Positions 1 through 14,300 of a stretch of DNA of 64,000 nucleotides are shown here, piece by piece (position 1 is the first letter of the stretch; every line of letters begins with the position of its first letter). The notes beneath the pieces were generated by a model, which was not told the DNA's origin, ran no database searches, and saw nothing but the letters and a program-made list of their open reading frames with translations. Source of the DNA: Helopsaltes ochotensis (lineage: Eukaryota > Chordata > Aves > Passeriformes > Locustellidae); contig VXBM01000057.1 in assembly GCA_013400155.1 (NCBI GenBank), positions 787,306 to 851,305 of the forward strand, given 5' to 3'. The position numbers were made by a program, and so were the translations under genes.

Positions 1-22
1 TTTTTTTTTTTTTTTTTTTTTT
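1..22. repeat. Poly-T tract at window edge
   Basis: A run of 22 T bases opens the window. It could be the poly-A tail of a retroposed copy on the minus strand whose body would lie downstream, or a plain homopolymer. I see no recognisable retroposed gene next to it, and the left flank is outside the window. Confidence 0.9.
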
Positions 23-1024
23 ACTAGGGAAATACAGAAGAGGAGGAGACCTAGTTACTTTTAGGGTTTGGGATTTTTTTCCCTTTTATGAAGGCTCTAT
101 TATTGTATTTTCACAAGGAAGTGAGTGAAATGCTGTTTGTCCAGGGCAAAAAAGGATAATAATTAGCAGACCTAAACTGGGCTGAGCAGTTTTGTGTATA
201 CAGTTTTTTATCTTGTCTCCTGGGAAAAAGGAGATTGATGGCAAGAAATCTTTCCCAGCCTCTGTCTCATTTAAGTTACAGAGGGGTTATAGAGTTGAAT
301 TCAGAAGACAAGCCTTGCACACCTTTGAGGCCAATAGAACCACCTGACTTCACACAAGCCACTATGTTTCATGCCCTGATCCCTCTGCTTTGCAGGGCTA
401 GGAGCCCTAAAGAGAAATTTAGGTACTCTCTACAGAGGTCCGTGATGCCTGGTAGGCTTTTACAGACCAGCCTTCTTTATTTAGGGTTCTATTCTATTTT
501 CTCTTATTCACCGAAACAAAACAGTTTGTTCTCCCCACCAAGTGCAATCTCTTCTACCAAACTCCAAAATATTTTTTTCCATAAAAGTCAAATTGGCCTT
601 GCAAACAATATGCTTCCATCTAAAGGCATCATGATGAAGCTCAACATCTATTTAAACAGAAAATAGTATTCATGTTGTGATTTTTAAACAGTGAACACCC
701 ATCTGAACATCCTTAGATGTGCTTCAAACATTGCCTACTCTTTAGAATGCGTTATAATTCACAGCTTATAGACTGCCAAATCCTACCATAAAGAGGTTGT
801 GTGGCTTGCCCCAGATCAGTCTAAGCAGATCTGTAGCACACGAGTCTGAATATAAATGTCTTAACCCTTACTGTCCCACTTTAAATGAGAATTCTCTGTC
901 CCAAAACTGTGACCTTAAATTCTGTGCTTGGATACAACTGTGGTAGGAGCCCTGAGTTAAGACATAGCCTTTCATTGCCAATGAAGAGTCAAGGCTTTCT
1001 TTTAATAACCATTTATAACAACTC
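23..1024. other. Unique non-coding sequence, no gene seen
   Basis: Moderately AT-rich sequence without a recognisable repeat, exon or RNA gene. The open frame across 235-666 starts at a TTG, has no family motif and no sign of splicing, so I do not call it. Confidence 0.5.
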
Positions 1025-1047
1025 TTTTTTTTTTTTTTTTTTTTTTT
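1025..1047. repeat. Poly-T tract (23 bases)
   Basis: A perfect run of 23 T bases. It precedes by two bases an ATG that opens a 53-codon frame with a hydrophobic N-terminus (discussed as a finding). On the minus strand it would be a poly-A tract, but no poly-A signal or gene body was recognised upstream on that strand. Confidence 0.9.
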
Positions 1048-4000
1048 ACATGGCCAGGACTGTTTTGTGTGGCTGTATACCCATTTTTGTCTTTGCAGTG
1101 TTAATAGCAGGACTCAGTTCTACAGCAGAACATGTTCCTGTTGACATCTTAAATGAAAGTTCACTGAAGAGACACACACGCACGAAGACAAACCAGGCAA
1201 AGGAAATCTAAATTTTGTGAAATTAAAACAGGGCATCAGAGTGAGAGGCAGAGTATTTTACCAAATGGGAAAGAATAAAGACAATCAGAAAAGAGACATT
1301 TCCTTCCAGATTATGGAAGAATTTGTAATAAGAACCACAGAGAGAGGCAGGAGATAAACTGGGATTACGCCTTCTGCTCTTCCTTGCATCATCAGTTATC
1401 TGGGGTGTTTGATAAGAACTTCTATCCTACTTGCCCAGAAATATAGCAGTGTATCTTTTTTCATGTTTTGACAACTTACTCCTTAGTCAGTCTCTGCCTG
1501 TTGTTTAACTAAGTGGACAAGAAACCTTCCTCAGAAAGGACAGGTAATTAGACAGGTAGGTTGGTCTTGTCGGCTTAGAAGACTTCAATGGAGAGCTGTT
1601 ATCCAGCTCCAAATTTGGACCTGTTGGTGATCTTTTTTCCATTATATATTACACTAATGCTCAGCTGGGTTACTGTGGTCATGCAGAACATGGCCAGGAC
1701 CTTGACTGGAAAGTGATTTTTGTTCACACTCACAGCTACACATAATTTACTAGCACAATAACTGCTACTTCCTATACTCTTTTCAATTCCAGCAAAGCAA
1801 AAATTAATCCTTCCCCCTCCATGATCCTGGGTGTCCACAGGGAAATAGCTGGGCTATTTGCTCAGCTACCAGGAGGAAAGACAGAACACAAGACAGCAAG
1901 GAACCTTTACCTCTGCTTAGCTGTTGCAAATCCTCCATCACAAGCATGGCCTTCATAGTCTGGTGGTTCATCCTGTCATATGGGACATAAAGTCAAAGAG
2001 CATCTTTTCAACTTTAGCTTTCCTAAAACTACACTAGCTTCAAGTACACTACATTCAAATCTGGAATTGCAAAAGGTCAAGGAGGATGGTCAGTAGAACA
2101 GGGGGTGCTCGTTCATTGCTCTGATTTGGGGAGATGATTAGCTGGTTTCCTCATCCAAGCACACCCTAGGAGCCTAGTATTTGCAGTATCAGCTTACTCA
2201 CTAAATTGATCAAAAGAAATATCTGTCTTGTCAGGAGAAATAGTGGCTACTTATTCTTATGCTGCATGCCAAAAATGAAAACACTTTTGGCATGTGTATT
2301 GATAATGTTGAGTGTCTCAACGCAGAAAAGGAGTGGGGCTTAAAGAACCAAAATGCTTCAGAATTACTATTGTTAAGAAAGTATGCCTGCTGAGGGTTAG
2401 GCAGTGAGGGTGAAGGATAATATTTCCAAGTCTGTGATGGAAACATATACAAGATAACTAATTTCCCAGCAACAGCAATGAGGTGGCTGCAATTCGAATA
2501 CAATGATGTGACAAAAAACAGTAGCTAAGTGTGCAGGTTCCTCTTAGCTGGGTTCTCTGAGTAGATAACAGAGTGGTTTAGAATGTGAGGTAGGCTGTTG
2601 TAAAGAAGAAAAGCAGTGAAAGGACTTTTCTTCTCAGTGTGTAAGGGATGAAGAAAGCAAGGATTAAAGACCTTCCTTTCCCTGCAGGCACCTACATCTG
2701 GCCTCATCTGGGCACAGTTGATAGATTATTGACTTCACCAGGTCAGTCAGGCCAAATACAGAGGAGCTCACCAACAGTGGATCTACACAAAAGTATTTAA
2801 CAGTGATATGAACCTGCAGGTCCCAAGTGACACTAACAAACTTGATATAATTTCTGTCTGGAAAAAGCAGAGATATCAGATGATCAGAACTGCTTTCTGG
2901 TCACTATCCCCAGCCTCAGAATACCCCAGTTTCTAATAGTAATGGACTACAGGTTTTGGCTAGAACCACACATGACCGGCCAGCTTCATTCTGATATGCT
3001 GTATCAGCAGCACAACAACCTCAACTCTCTTCTGCTCTGAATCTCCAAACAGCTCAGTTAAGTACATGATCTTTTTTAAGGTTTGTTCTGTACTAACTTG
3101 AGTGTTTGAAGAACAATGCAGATTTTTTACACAGCTCCCTCTTAAATAACTTTTATTTCACTTGTTGGACAAGAGCAAATTGCTGTGGCAGATTATTTGA
3201 TTAGACAGCTTTGCCAACAAACTCCATCCCAAGCTTCTTAACATATTTTTAAGTACCATCATGAGATACATATCTACATCACATTCAGACACCTTCAAGT
3301 AAAATGCATTCAGAAACCGCTGTTCTGTCTACAAGTTACTAACGTTCAAACACTAGGCCTACACACCATGAATGATCAAGATTTTGCAGTACATTTTCAA
3401 AAAATAAAGAGAAAAAATAACAAGAAAAATAATCCTTGCTTATACCACAAAGCATCACTAAGAAGAGGCAATTCAGGACCATTTAAACATGGTTTCTTTA
3501 GCTACACAGTATATGAACATACAGTGTCAAGAGAGTAGCCAGTCATGAAAAGACAGATGCTTGCTACCAGAAAAAAAATCTCTTTCATGTAAAGGAAAGG
3601 AGAAGTTTCACCAGCTTGGTTCTAATTTTGTTGTGCTGCTCTATGAATTCCAAAAGACAGTGATCTCTCTTGTGTGGAAGTACCAGCCCCTGGACATCTT
3701 TGAAAAGTTCTTGTTGAATGAGTTACAAGTCTTAAAAATTCTCAGAGATCCCAGCACAGGGGCAGTTGTGGGCAGCAGTAAAATCTTCTCCTGACAGACC
3801 TGAATATGTGTCACTGGATTTCAGCAAAAATACCTTCATCCTTCACAGTCATGTGTTGCCAGCTTCACCGTTCCTATGGCAGCAGTAGAAAGGATTACTT
3901 TTCAGTGTCATTGTTAAGGTAAACTCAAATCTCAGTCCCATGTGGTTGGAGGTGACTTTGGTGCTGCAGCCTCCTAGCAACAGGTCCCCTTGGTCTCCAC

Positions 4001-7000
4001 ATTGCTTACAAAAGAAAATCCAGTATTGGTCTTTTTCTAATCTCTTAAACACCTTTATTTTAGTGGTGATCAACGACTACAAATGCCTCCCCTCTCTGTT
4101 CCTCTGTTGAACATAGCAATCTCCTATTAAACATTTCCAGTCGGCTGAACTCAATAGTACTCAATTCATCTTTTAGACCTTGCCCCTCAACATTTGGCGG
4201 TGTTTCATAACTATTGCAGTCAGCAATGCAGTAAAGGGTAGCTTTTGTGACATAACTTCCAGAAGATGTTGCTACTAGGTTTGTCCTGAGAACATATAGT
4301 CTGGGGACAGCACTTCTCCATGTTAAACCCATTGCTTTTCCAGAGTACCAAGAAGTTGGACAGAAACAGAAGAGGAGGCAGACAGTAGGACAAACTGTCA
4401 CTGCTTCAGATGCAGAGGTCCACTTAACCACCAATGATGTAGCGCCTGGTGGGCCCTGCCTCGCTAATGACGTAGAAAGTTACAGGCAACAATATCACCT
4501 TGAGATGCTACTTTGTTTCTACAGGCTCATTTCATGAGGATACTCATTAAAGTGGTTGGTCAAGGGGTATGGTTAACGCCAACAAAAAATACCAGCCGTA
4601 AGCCATCAACCATTTGGGCTGAATCAGCCCGTTTGGCATTGTAACCACAGGCAGGGCAGCTGCATTCCACCCAGACAGACTAGTGCCTCTTCCAAAGGCA
4701 CTGTGGGGGTGACGGTCATCAGCCTGCAACACGACACAAGGCTGCGCTAGTACATATCCCACAGGATACCTGGCCAGCGCTGTAAGGATGTTCAGAACAT
4801 GTCTTCCAGGCAGGTAGGCTCTGCTGCTGGAGATAGTGCTAATACTTCTCTATAGACAAACCTGGATGACACCCATCAGAGGAGCAATAAATATCTCCAA
4901 GGGTTGCACTAGGATACAAACCAAGAACATTTAGATTTGACTATCTTCATGTTTTACTATACTTATTTTTAATCTACTCCAGTTCATACAGACAGGGTAC
5001 AAAAGCAACGATATAAGGTCTAAATATTTGTCAAACTCTCAAATGCCCATTAATGAGATTCTGTAAATCAACTGAACTGAAAAGTGAGAGCCTACACTCA
5101 TAACTTATGTTCCCAGACTTTTACCTACACATTGTGGAGCAAAGGATAAACACTCGGATGTCTCAGTGATTAGTTCTCCCAACATATCCTAAAAATATAG
5201 TGTCTGTAGAATGGTGGAAGAGTTATTAAATGTTTGTGGGATGTCCATGAGAATCACATGTGTCCAGTGCTCTCAAGCAAGGGTCAATGCTATCTGCAAT
5301 ACCCTCGGCGGCGTCCTGTAGAGATTTGTCAAAATAAGGTATGGGGCAGCCTGAGAGAACCAGAGAACTGGCTTTGCTGGCACTGCTGTGCTATTTCACC
5401 CAGCCAAAACTCTTGACACAACATAAATACCCCCCAAACCCCTCTCTCTCAAAGAAGAAATTGTTCCTCTAAAACTAGGATGAGAAGATGGGTCATCAGA
5501 TGAGGGCAAAATTGGTTTAAAAGCCATTAAGAAGAAAGCAACCTAGGCATTCAGGAGCAATCACAGCTGCTTGGGCTGATCAGCAGAGACAGAGGGAATT
5601 ATTTATTCATGGACTTCCTGCGCTCCCTGAGCGGATCTCTTCACTGGGGAAGCTTTAAGAGGAGTGGGAAGCAGAAGGCAGGTGCTGCTTGCAATCCTCC
5701 AGAGATTTTCCTGAACTGGGCCTCAGGAGAGTTAAACACAGTTCATGCTCAAAGCATCCTGGAGCCATCAACTTATCTTTCTCAGAGCAGGAAAGGCAAG
5801 CAAGAGCACCACACAGATCTCTGCTGGGACAAAGCACATGGAGAGCCCCAGGCACCCAGACTGCCATGTAAGCTTTACACAGCTTTCAGCAAGATCCCTT
5901 TAGAGCAATAGTGCTTGAGTACACAGCCATTTCTCTCTTCTTGTGGTTCAGCTGCTTCCCTTTAAACACAGATCAAGTGTCTCTAGGGACCCAGCAAGCA
6001 TTTAACAGACCTGCCTGATGGAAGGACCTCCAATGAGAAAACCAAGACCTGAAACTCCCAACAGACATCCTCAATTCAATCCACATCTGAGAAAGCAACC
6101 CTGAAGTTACATACAACCAGATTCTAACTGCACAGAAAGCACATCAGTCTAGTCTGTATCTAAAGCTCACCTAAACATTTTAAACTTCAGGGGAGGGATA
6201 GACCAGCAGAGTAAACATGAAGGAATATGTGAATTGAAAAAGGTCAGCATGGAAATACAGAATTATTGATATGCTATCAGGAATTCCTTTTCAAGATACA
6301 GTACTGTCTTTCTCAATGCAATTTCTTACTGTTTTCCAAAACTGGAGGATGAGGAGGAGTTATTCCCTAAAATCACAGTTGATAGTTTTCTACCAACTAT
6401 TCCCTAAAAGAACACCCTTCGGTATTCAGAGATGACCCTTCATAACAAACTAAAAAGAAAGCTGTAGAGACAGACAAATCTGCCAGTTAACCAGATATGG
6501 TAACTATTTTCTTCTGCTGCCTTTGGTCAGAAGGCCAGAGAGTGGTACAAGGGTGTGAAAACTACCAACCACTACCAGAATCTTTTACTAGAAGATGTTG
6601 CAGAACTAGTGTTACAAGAGGATCACTGATGGGGACTGAACAGACTATGAGAGAGGTACAGCCTGCACTGTGTCAATTCATTATCTGCCTGCAATTCATT
6701 ACTGATGAAATGCCAGAGAGTGAGATGAAAAGGGCAGGAGCAGATGGCAAACTACTGCTTTAGACACATCTCGTTCAACTATCCCAGTTTACTTCTGCTC
6801 GGCCTCTGCTAGTGTATCTTGCATTACTCCAGAGCAATAATGTTCTTCCTCAACTCTGGTCTCAAATCAGTACATTGTTTTGTGCCATTAAAGCTACTGC
6901 AAAGGCAGTTGTGGTAGCAAAATAACTCATTATGCATAAAGTGCTCTGGGAAACCTTTGAAAAGGAAAGGACTGAAGAACAAGAGAGTATCATCTTCCTC

Positions 7001-9359
7001 AAGATCAGTGATTATCCAAGGCAACCTCAACATCAAAAAGGCATAAAATGTAACCATGAAGGTGTTTCAGCAAGTCCTAACTGCCTCCTCCTCAGTCTGC
7101 TTCTCCCCACACATAAAGGGATTTCTGCTACTTGTAAATATATAAAACCAGATTTGTTCTTTTAGTTTATATTCCTCCAAACAAAGGGCAGTAAAAAGGG
7201 AGCTGTTTTCCTTTGAATAAAAAAAGGTCTTACTTGGCCTCTCAAAGGAAAATTTCTCTGCTGCTCATTCAGAGACAGGTTATGTTTTTGGAGTTGTGTA
7301 ACCTTTGTTTCCCACTCTGGGAAGCACATCATTAAGCACTGACAACTACATAGCCCTGAGAGGGGAGTGCTCCAGAGATGGTTGCATCCCCCAGGGAGCT
7401 AGAACCAGCAAGCCAGGGCTCTCCAGGGACCAAGAGCCATTGACCATTGACTTGTGGCTTTACGGGGCCAAACCAAATAGACTGCTAGTTTGTAAGTGTT
7501 GGGGTTATTAATTTGTGTGCTTTAACATACATTATTTGGGAAATTCAATTCATCTCTTCGTTTGCTAAATACAGCTTTAGGTTCTAAAATCCTTCAGAGT
7601 CTGTAGTGTCCTTTGCTCCTTCATACTCATATGCCTTTTTTATTTCCCTTCCAACTTGCTAAAAGAAAAAAGAATCCATTTTGATGGCCAGTGTTCCTGG
7701 CCACTCGACCTTGCTTTTGGAGCACAGCACACCAACTTCCCCTGCCGCAGTGGTCAAACTACAAAACCAAAATAAGAACATTTGCCTCCCTACTGGTTGG
7801 GCACAGGCAGCCCCTGATGGCATTAGTGATGCCCAGTGTTCACCTCCTCTCCTTGCAGGCTTTCTTTGCATGAGAATGTTACCACAGTACAATTCACGGT
7901 ACAATTTGAAATAGATTAACTTAAGATGGTGCAAGAGGCACTCATTACTATTGAAACTTAATCTGTTTACACAACCAATGAGCAAAAATGAAGCATCCTC
8001 AAACTGGCAGGAGAGCATCCACAATTTGGATTTTCAGTAGTTTAAATGGATTGTTCCAAAATCAATGCTATTTAAAGTGTATATCTTGTGTAGAAAAGAT
8101 CTTCTCTAAACTGAGGAAACAACAGCACTGGTGGAATAAATGCCTGTGCGAGGGTGCAACACCCATTAATGACTACTACAAAGCAACAGCAAGAAGCAGC
8201 TGAGGACGTAGGGTCACTTTCTTGCACACAGCCTGCTAGGAAATACTACATTCAAACTGACTGCCTGCAAGCATCCAAGAAAGGGCATCCAGAAGTGACA
8301 GCCAGGTAACAAAAGTTTCAGAGACATCCCAGTCTATTCAGGATCCTCCCTTGACTGGGAAATAGGAGGGGAAAAGAATAAAAAAGCACATGTGAATGCT
8401 CCTTCAGAATGTTTTCTGCTGCTCATGCAGCACATGCATTACCCAGAGGTGCAGGGTTGCAGTCAGCAGAGGATGCAGATCAGTCCTTGTAAAGTGAGCA
8501 GTGGACAGAGCAATAATGTACATCGTGAAGCACTCCTGTCCTACGTGCCTGCCATCCAGGGCATCCCACAGAGCCCTGTTATGAAGAAAAAGCTCTCAGA
8601 ATATGCAACAGCCTTTGTGGGAGGCTGGGGCCAGAATCCGCTCCTGTCAAACAGCTCTCCGGTCCAGGATGTGACCGCGGCTGGCGAAACATGTTAGCTA
8701 ATGAAGATTGAGGCAGGCAGGCAGAGACGATCCCTTCAGCCTGTTAATCCACTTAAGGAAGGAGAAGGGAAACCTGAGCTGAATTCCTCTGTTCCCTGCA
8801 AGGGACTGTGCTGTCCTGGCTTTAGCACTCTAAGCAGAGCAAATCCAGCCAGAGATGGGCCAGGGAAAGCTCTGAGTGCAAGACCAGAGCTTTTGGGAGA
8901 CAGGAGCAAGAGCTGAGGCAGGAAACCACAGTTCCTAGGGAGAGAGCCATGGCAGGATTTTGTGTCCACTGGGAATTAATGAAGTAAATTGAGCTTTACT
9001 TGCTCTCTCATTGGGAGAAAGCAAGAAGGGCATATAAGTCAGCTTTTACACAACAGCAGGGCAGGGAGAACAGACCTTACACGCTTTTCACTGCGGTAAA
9101 ATGCTTCCTAAGAATCAGATTCCTGGGTTAGCAGGTCAGAGTGAATATTTGCGCCCCCAATACCCTTCCCAACAGTGACAGTATGCCAGCATTGCCTCCT
9201 GTCCACCTTAACTGGCGGCTTGTAGGGATGATGGGCGCCAATCCCAGGAAATGTCAGATTATCCTTAACCACCAGAGGGTGCTCCCCATCTCAAAGACAG
9301 AGTCAATGTCACAGATGCACCCACACGGCCAGAGGAGTCCTGATTTCCAGCAATCGTGG
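1048..9359. other. Unique non-coding sequence, no gene supported
   Basis: About 8.3 kb with no CR1, LTR, tandem array or RNA gene that I recognise. Open frames are short, lie on both strands and overlap each other, which suggests chance. The two longest adjacent minus-strand frames (4060-4434 and 3849-4073) are in different frames and match no family I know; they are treated as a low-interest finding. Base composition is mixed, with slightly more G+C around 8.4-9.3 kb. Confidence 0.5.
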
Positions 9360-9605
9360 AATCCGAGCAGGGGAAAAATTAGAAAATTAATAATAAATAA
9401 CAATTAGCGATTCTGACCCTGCGCCTCATTTCTGTTTTCCCATCCCTCCTGGCCAGGCAAGCTAAGGCCTGCTGTCCCATTTGTCCTCTGTGTCCTGCTC
9501 AGTCAGGTGATTTTCCTCACACTGAAGATTAAATCACTTTTATTCATTCCTCCTGGATCGTGGATCCAGAGCAGGAAATAAACACTTTCTGCTTGGCAGG
9601 TCTGT
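9360..9605. promoter_or_regulatory. Candidate conserved non-coding element (enhancer-like)
   Basis: An A/T-only homeodomain-like stretch (AATTAATAATAAATAACAAT, from about 9386) is followed by a G+C-richer core. Near 9504 there is an E-box CAGGTG and at 9527-9535 the near-palindrome GATTAAATC. No repeat signature is visible. This mixture of AT-rich homeobox-type cores and well-formed non-repetitive sequence resembles developmental enhancers. That is inference, because conservation cannot be judged from one sequence. Chance clustering is the main alternative. Confidence 0.25.
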
Positions 9606-11030
9606 AAGAGTGAGACTCCAGCTTGCCTGCCCCTGAGCAAGGTTAGGCTCATACCCTCTGGTCAGACGCAGTTTTTGCAAATGAAGGCCTGACCTTACCC
9701 CTGCACTGCCACAATGCTGTGAGGGCCACTAGCCCTTATGTTCATGTTCGTTTACTCCACTCTGTCCTAAGCTAGTTTTTCAGAGCAGAGTGCCTGTTGT
9801 GCAGGGATGCTTCAGGATCGTGCTTTAAAACATCAGTTTGCGGGCACTAACACTGCCTAACTATCAATAAGACACCTGTAGGCAGAGTATTTACTTTGGT
9901 GATGCAGTGACGCACAGGCTCCCTTCCTTCTCTCCCTGAAGGGAAGCAGAGATGTGTGACTGGGGTTGTACACTCATGAGCTGTGCACCTGGCAACACAC
10001 CACCCTGTCCCTCAGCTTCCTGCTTGCATAGGTTAGAAGTAAGGCTCAAGAGTTGCATCATGTAGAGAACAGAGCAGTTAGGATGAAATCATAATGGATA
10101 TATTCCACCCTGAGATTCAGAAGAGAGCTTAAAGCATGCCAAATAAGATCAGACACCTATGCAAAACAGACTAGCTCTGCTGACGTGTCTGGCATAACAT
10201 CTGTTTGTCCTAGCCCCAGCTTGCTTTGATAGTCCAGGTCTGTATATCCCATGGGGAAACCAGCTCTCATTGATGGCTCCCACCCACCACATGTGCTGCC
10301 TCTTGCTCTCTGACCCCTACAAGAACAGATCATTATATTTTTTAAATTGTTCTTTCCACTCATTTTGCCACTAATGCCAAGCCCTGCCTAAGGGGATTTT
10401 TGTGAGAGTTCTTGCACGTGGGTACCCTGGCATCACTTTTTCATGTGTTGTCTTTAAACTACACAGTACATTTATCTGATGAAACTGTTAACACCAAGCA
10501 GTTAAGCCACTGCAAATGACACTCATTCAGTCTCTTACATGGGTTAAAATATGTTTGATAGGTTTGGCTTACTTTATTTCCTGAATGAACCATTATCTGC
10601 AGCACATGTGGGAACCAGTGCTTTCCAAGTCATCAACCAGCCAACAGTAATATTAGTCATCCTTGAGAGAAGCATCACATTCTACATATAGGCCGATGAA
10701 GTCTTTGAGTATTTAAGATAGCTAATAAGGGAGAAAAAGGGGAAAATATAAGAGAAAAATATTTTACAGCACATTTCTTAGACATCTTGGACATCTGCAA
10801 TAGACAACTCTAATTCTTACAACTAAAATGTCAAGGATACATGACAAAGGTTTACTTCCTCTACTATTCATAATATTCTCTCTTCAAATTACAACAAATA
10901 TCATAAATGGCATGGAAAGGTTAACCAGCATTAGGTTTGTACACTGACCATCCTAAGACCATTAATCTTTTACTTCTCAACTTGATAGAGTTTAACACTT
11001 CTGTATTACTATTACAGTCACTACATACTT
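9606..11030. other. Unique non-coding sequence, no gene seen
   Basis: No coding frame, RNA gene or repeat was recognised. The stretch is unremarkable and ends at the 3' terminus of a minus-strand CR1 fragment. Confidence 0.5.
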
Positions 11031-11335
11031 CATAGAATCAAAGAATGGTTTCAGTTGGCAAGGACCTTAAGAACATTAAAAGATTACTTAATTCCAACCC
11101 CCTGCCGTGGGCAGGGACACTTTCCATAGAACCAGGTTGCTTCAATCCAATCTGGCCACAAATATTTCCTAGGATGAGGCAGCCACAACTTTTCTGGGCA
11201 ACCTGTTACAGTGCCTTACCACCCTCACAGTAAAGAATTTCATCCTAAAATCTAATGTAAATCTACCCTTTTTCAGTTTGAAGCCATTCCCCCTTGTCCT
11301 ATTGCTACATACCTTTGTAAAATATCCCTCTTATA
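11031..11335 (-). mobile_element. CR1 LINE 3'-end fragment
   Basis: The block opens with CATAGAATCAAAGAATGG, which is the reverse complement of the CR1 terminal repeat (ATTCTATGATTCTATGA type). It continues with words typical of the CR1 3' end read backwards: a GGCAAGGACCTTAAGA segment, CCCCCTGCCGTGGGCAGGGA, GGGCAACCTGTTACAGTGCC and CCCCCTTGTCCTATTGCTAC. About 300 bases remain, so the copy is severely 5'-truncated, as nearly all CR1 copies are. CR1 is the dominant retrotransposon of birds and other sauropsids. No coding potential is left. The inner boundary near 11335 is approximate. Confidence 0.92.
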
Positions 11336-14300
11336 TTTGTTCCTAAACAAGTGCATAAGTAGTCATCAAAAGTGTGGTTATTTAAAATTATGTACTTTGA
11401 ATGTTATATTTCTGCATACTTTCAGTAAGACCTTAAGCTTTACCATTCTTCCTGCACACATTACAGAAAAGTCTTCTAAAGAAATTTCCTAGCCCCAGTG
11501 ACATTGTCCTCTTGTATATTACTGCTGGGGGGCTTATTGTTTTAATTACTGTTAGTAGGCTGTAAGTTCTCAAATATCCCAAATTCCTTCACTGTTGAGA
11601 ACAAGAGCATCTGGGTGTCAGTTTTGCTCATGATGGCAAATTACAGAGTCAGATCTGCCTTTCTCACTCACACAAATCTGCACCTCAGAGGAAATTACAA
11701 CATCTCTATTATGTGGAATACGTAATATAGAAATGAGCAGGTTTTCACTACCTGCATTTAGTTGATCTGCAACTACAAGACATGGCAGCACTTAATCCAA
11801 ATGGAGAGGCTGGGACAAAATGATCTCAAGCTCATAGATCTGCAAAACTTGACAGGACTCATGAAGCAAAGACAAAAACTGTGTGTTAAATAGAGCAGAC
11901 TACAGGTGAAGTCAAGGGTCAGGAAAAACCACAATTGTGTTTAGTTGTGAAAAATACTCTTAACCCTCATGTACATATGCATTATTTTAGAGTCCATAAT
12001 TACAGGATCATATTTTTTTCACAGTACCTCATCTCAGACTGCACTCAGAAGGGATTTTTCCTATGTAATGAGCAGCTGCTTGAGATGCTGGTTTCTGCTC
12101 ATTGTTCAGGGTGTGGCCCCAGGCCCTATTTACTACAAATTATTCAGACCTGGTTCTAGAGATTTATTAATTTCCTTATGTGTTTTTCTATGGGCTTGTC
12201 ATTACACTGTCCAAGAGCTTCACTACCCCAAGATCATCTATTTCCACATACCTCTATGAGAGGAGAGGATATTTTTATTCCCATTTTACGCATGAATGAC
12301 CGAAGATGGTGTTAAAACATATTTGCTAATTCTGTGTGCCTGTTCCAAGACACCAACAGCCTTACTGACCTGTGCTTATATAGCACCTTGGGTTTAGTGG
12401 ACTCTCATTCAGGTAATTTGCAGCTTTAAGCACTCCATGTTTCTGTAAAGTAAGCCCTTTGGGACCAAAAGGTCCCCTATAAAATAAGGAACATACAATT
12501 GAACAACCACTGGCATAGCAGCTGCTTCAAACATCTCTGAAAACTATCATATAGAAATGGTCACGTACAGAGAAGAAGTCAACTGTCAGGTCAGAATTTC
12601 ACTGCCACAGCTGTAAAAGCTTCCCTTTCTCTCCTGCAGTCCCTTGTCTCACTCAGTACACACCTGACAAATGAGGCTGGGGTCCTACAGATGGTCTCTT
12701 TCACTGTGCAACTCTGATTTAGCTCAGAGCAGGTCCATCACATGCAGTGAATGAGGCAGGGGTCCTGCCAAGGAAACAGCACACAGTGATGTAGCTAAAA
12801 CCTGAGTTGTATAAGACACACAGTCAGGTAGACAGAAGTGCTTGAAGAGGATAGCTGGTCTTTCTCCATCGTCCAGTTTTTGCATTAGTACCATTTGAAA
12901 TGCCATTTTTAGAGTCTGTTTACAGCAAAGAAATTCTGTCAGGAAGCATCACAATGACACTTTTGTGGATTATCAGAAGGGATGAATGCATCACATAGGC
13001 CACCACAACCAAGGTAATAGAGTAAACAGGCTGCAAAGGTAGCTCATCCTCCTTTGTGAAATCTGTCACAAGGAGCATGAAATACTGAGTGAATTTCAGA
13101 CTCTGGCAACAGCTGAGAAATAGTGATGCAGAAGCTTTTCCAACCATTCAATCTAAGTTCCTTTGCCCTCACCTCAGCCCTCCAAACACTATTCCCCCAC
13201 ACTCCACAGCCTCAGCCTCTTGTTCATCAACTGCTTATAACTATTTGCTTCCTCTCCCCTCCTTTTTTTCCAACCCCCCTTGCCCTTCCCATTGCTGTTT
13301 GGTGGTCCCACTTACTGACACTAGCTGATTTAGAGCTTAGCAAAGAGGAATCTTCTTGATTTGCTTTTAAATGGAAGGAAGGCATAATTCAGGACCTTTT
13401 CTTTAAAATACGAAAATTACTGGTTTGGATAAAAATTTCCACAAACAGTGGAAAGTGGCAGTGGTATGAACAACTGAAGTGAAACCCCCCTGGATGAATC
13501 AGTAAAAAAAAAAAAAAAAGATGGTGTTCTAGTCTGTCTGTTGTATGTAGCAGGGGAAACGAAGATAAAAATTAAGGAAGTTGGTGAAGCAAGAAAGTAC
13601 TGCTGCCATCTCTTTTGAAGGCTTACTGTAACTGGGTATATTAGCATTTGCATGGCAGGCCTGTGAAGGAATGTGGAGCACTTGTACTCCTTTGTAAACT
13701 CTCCTGATACCTCATAGATGCTAGAGCTTATTTGATATAGGCACCTGCACACATCTCAGGCTTGCCTCAGCTGGACATATATGTTACATCTCACAGTTAC
13801 AAAAAAGAGGGCCAGGACCAGGTCAGGTGTGAGGTGCATCCTTCCATCCCAACGGATAATGCCATAGCAGCATGATTTTTTCAAAACAGGCTGGAAAAAT
13901 ACCTATCAAAAATTTTAGCCCCTCTCAGACATTTCTAATTTCAGCATGTTCTAATTCTTCTGTATCAGTACCAGTTTGTAACATCAAACTGAAATCTCCC
14001 ACATTGCAATCAAAGCTCATTTACTTCCATCTCTGTCAACATCAGACATAGCAAATGGCTTTATCACTTCCTCTTGGACAAAGCCTCTTACTGTCTGAAG
14101 ATGCATTCCCCAGATCTTGCCTAATACCTAGATTTCCAAGGCAGAAATACTAACCTGTCTAACAGAAACAAATTAGCACTTCAGTCCCTTTAACTTAATT
14201 CCTGGGCATCCACGTTTATCACTTGGAAGGCCAGAGAGTTTATACCAACATCCAGAACAAGGCACAAAGTTTCAACTAGTCTGCTGCCTTGCAGTAGACA

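Noticed and set aside
60..75. TTAGGGTTTGGG telomere-like words
   Set aside because: A single occurrence, not an array.
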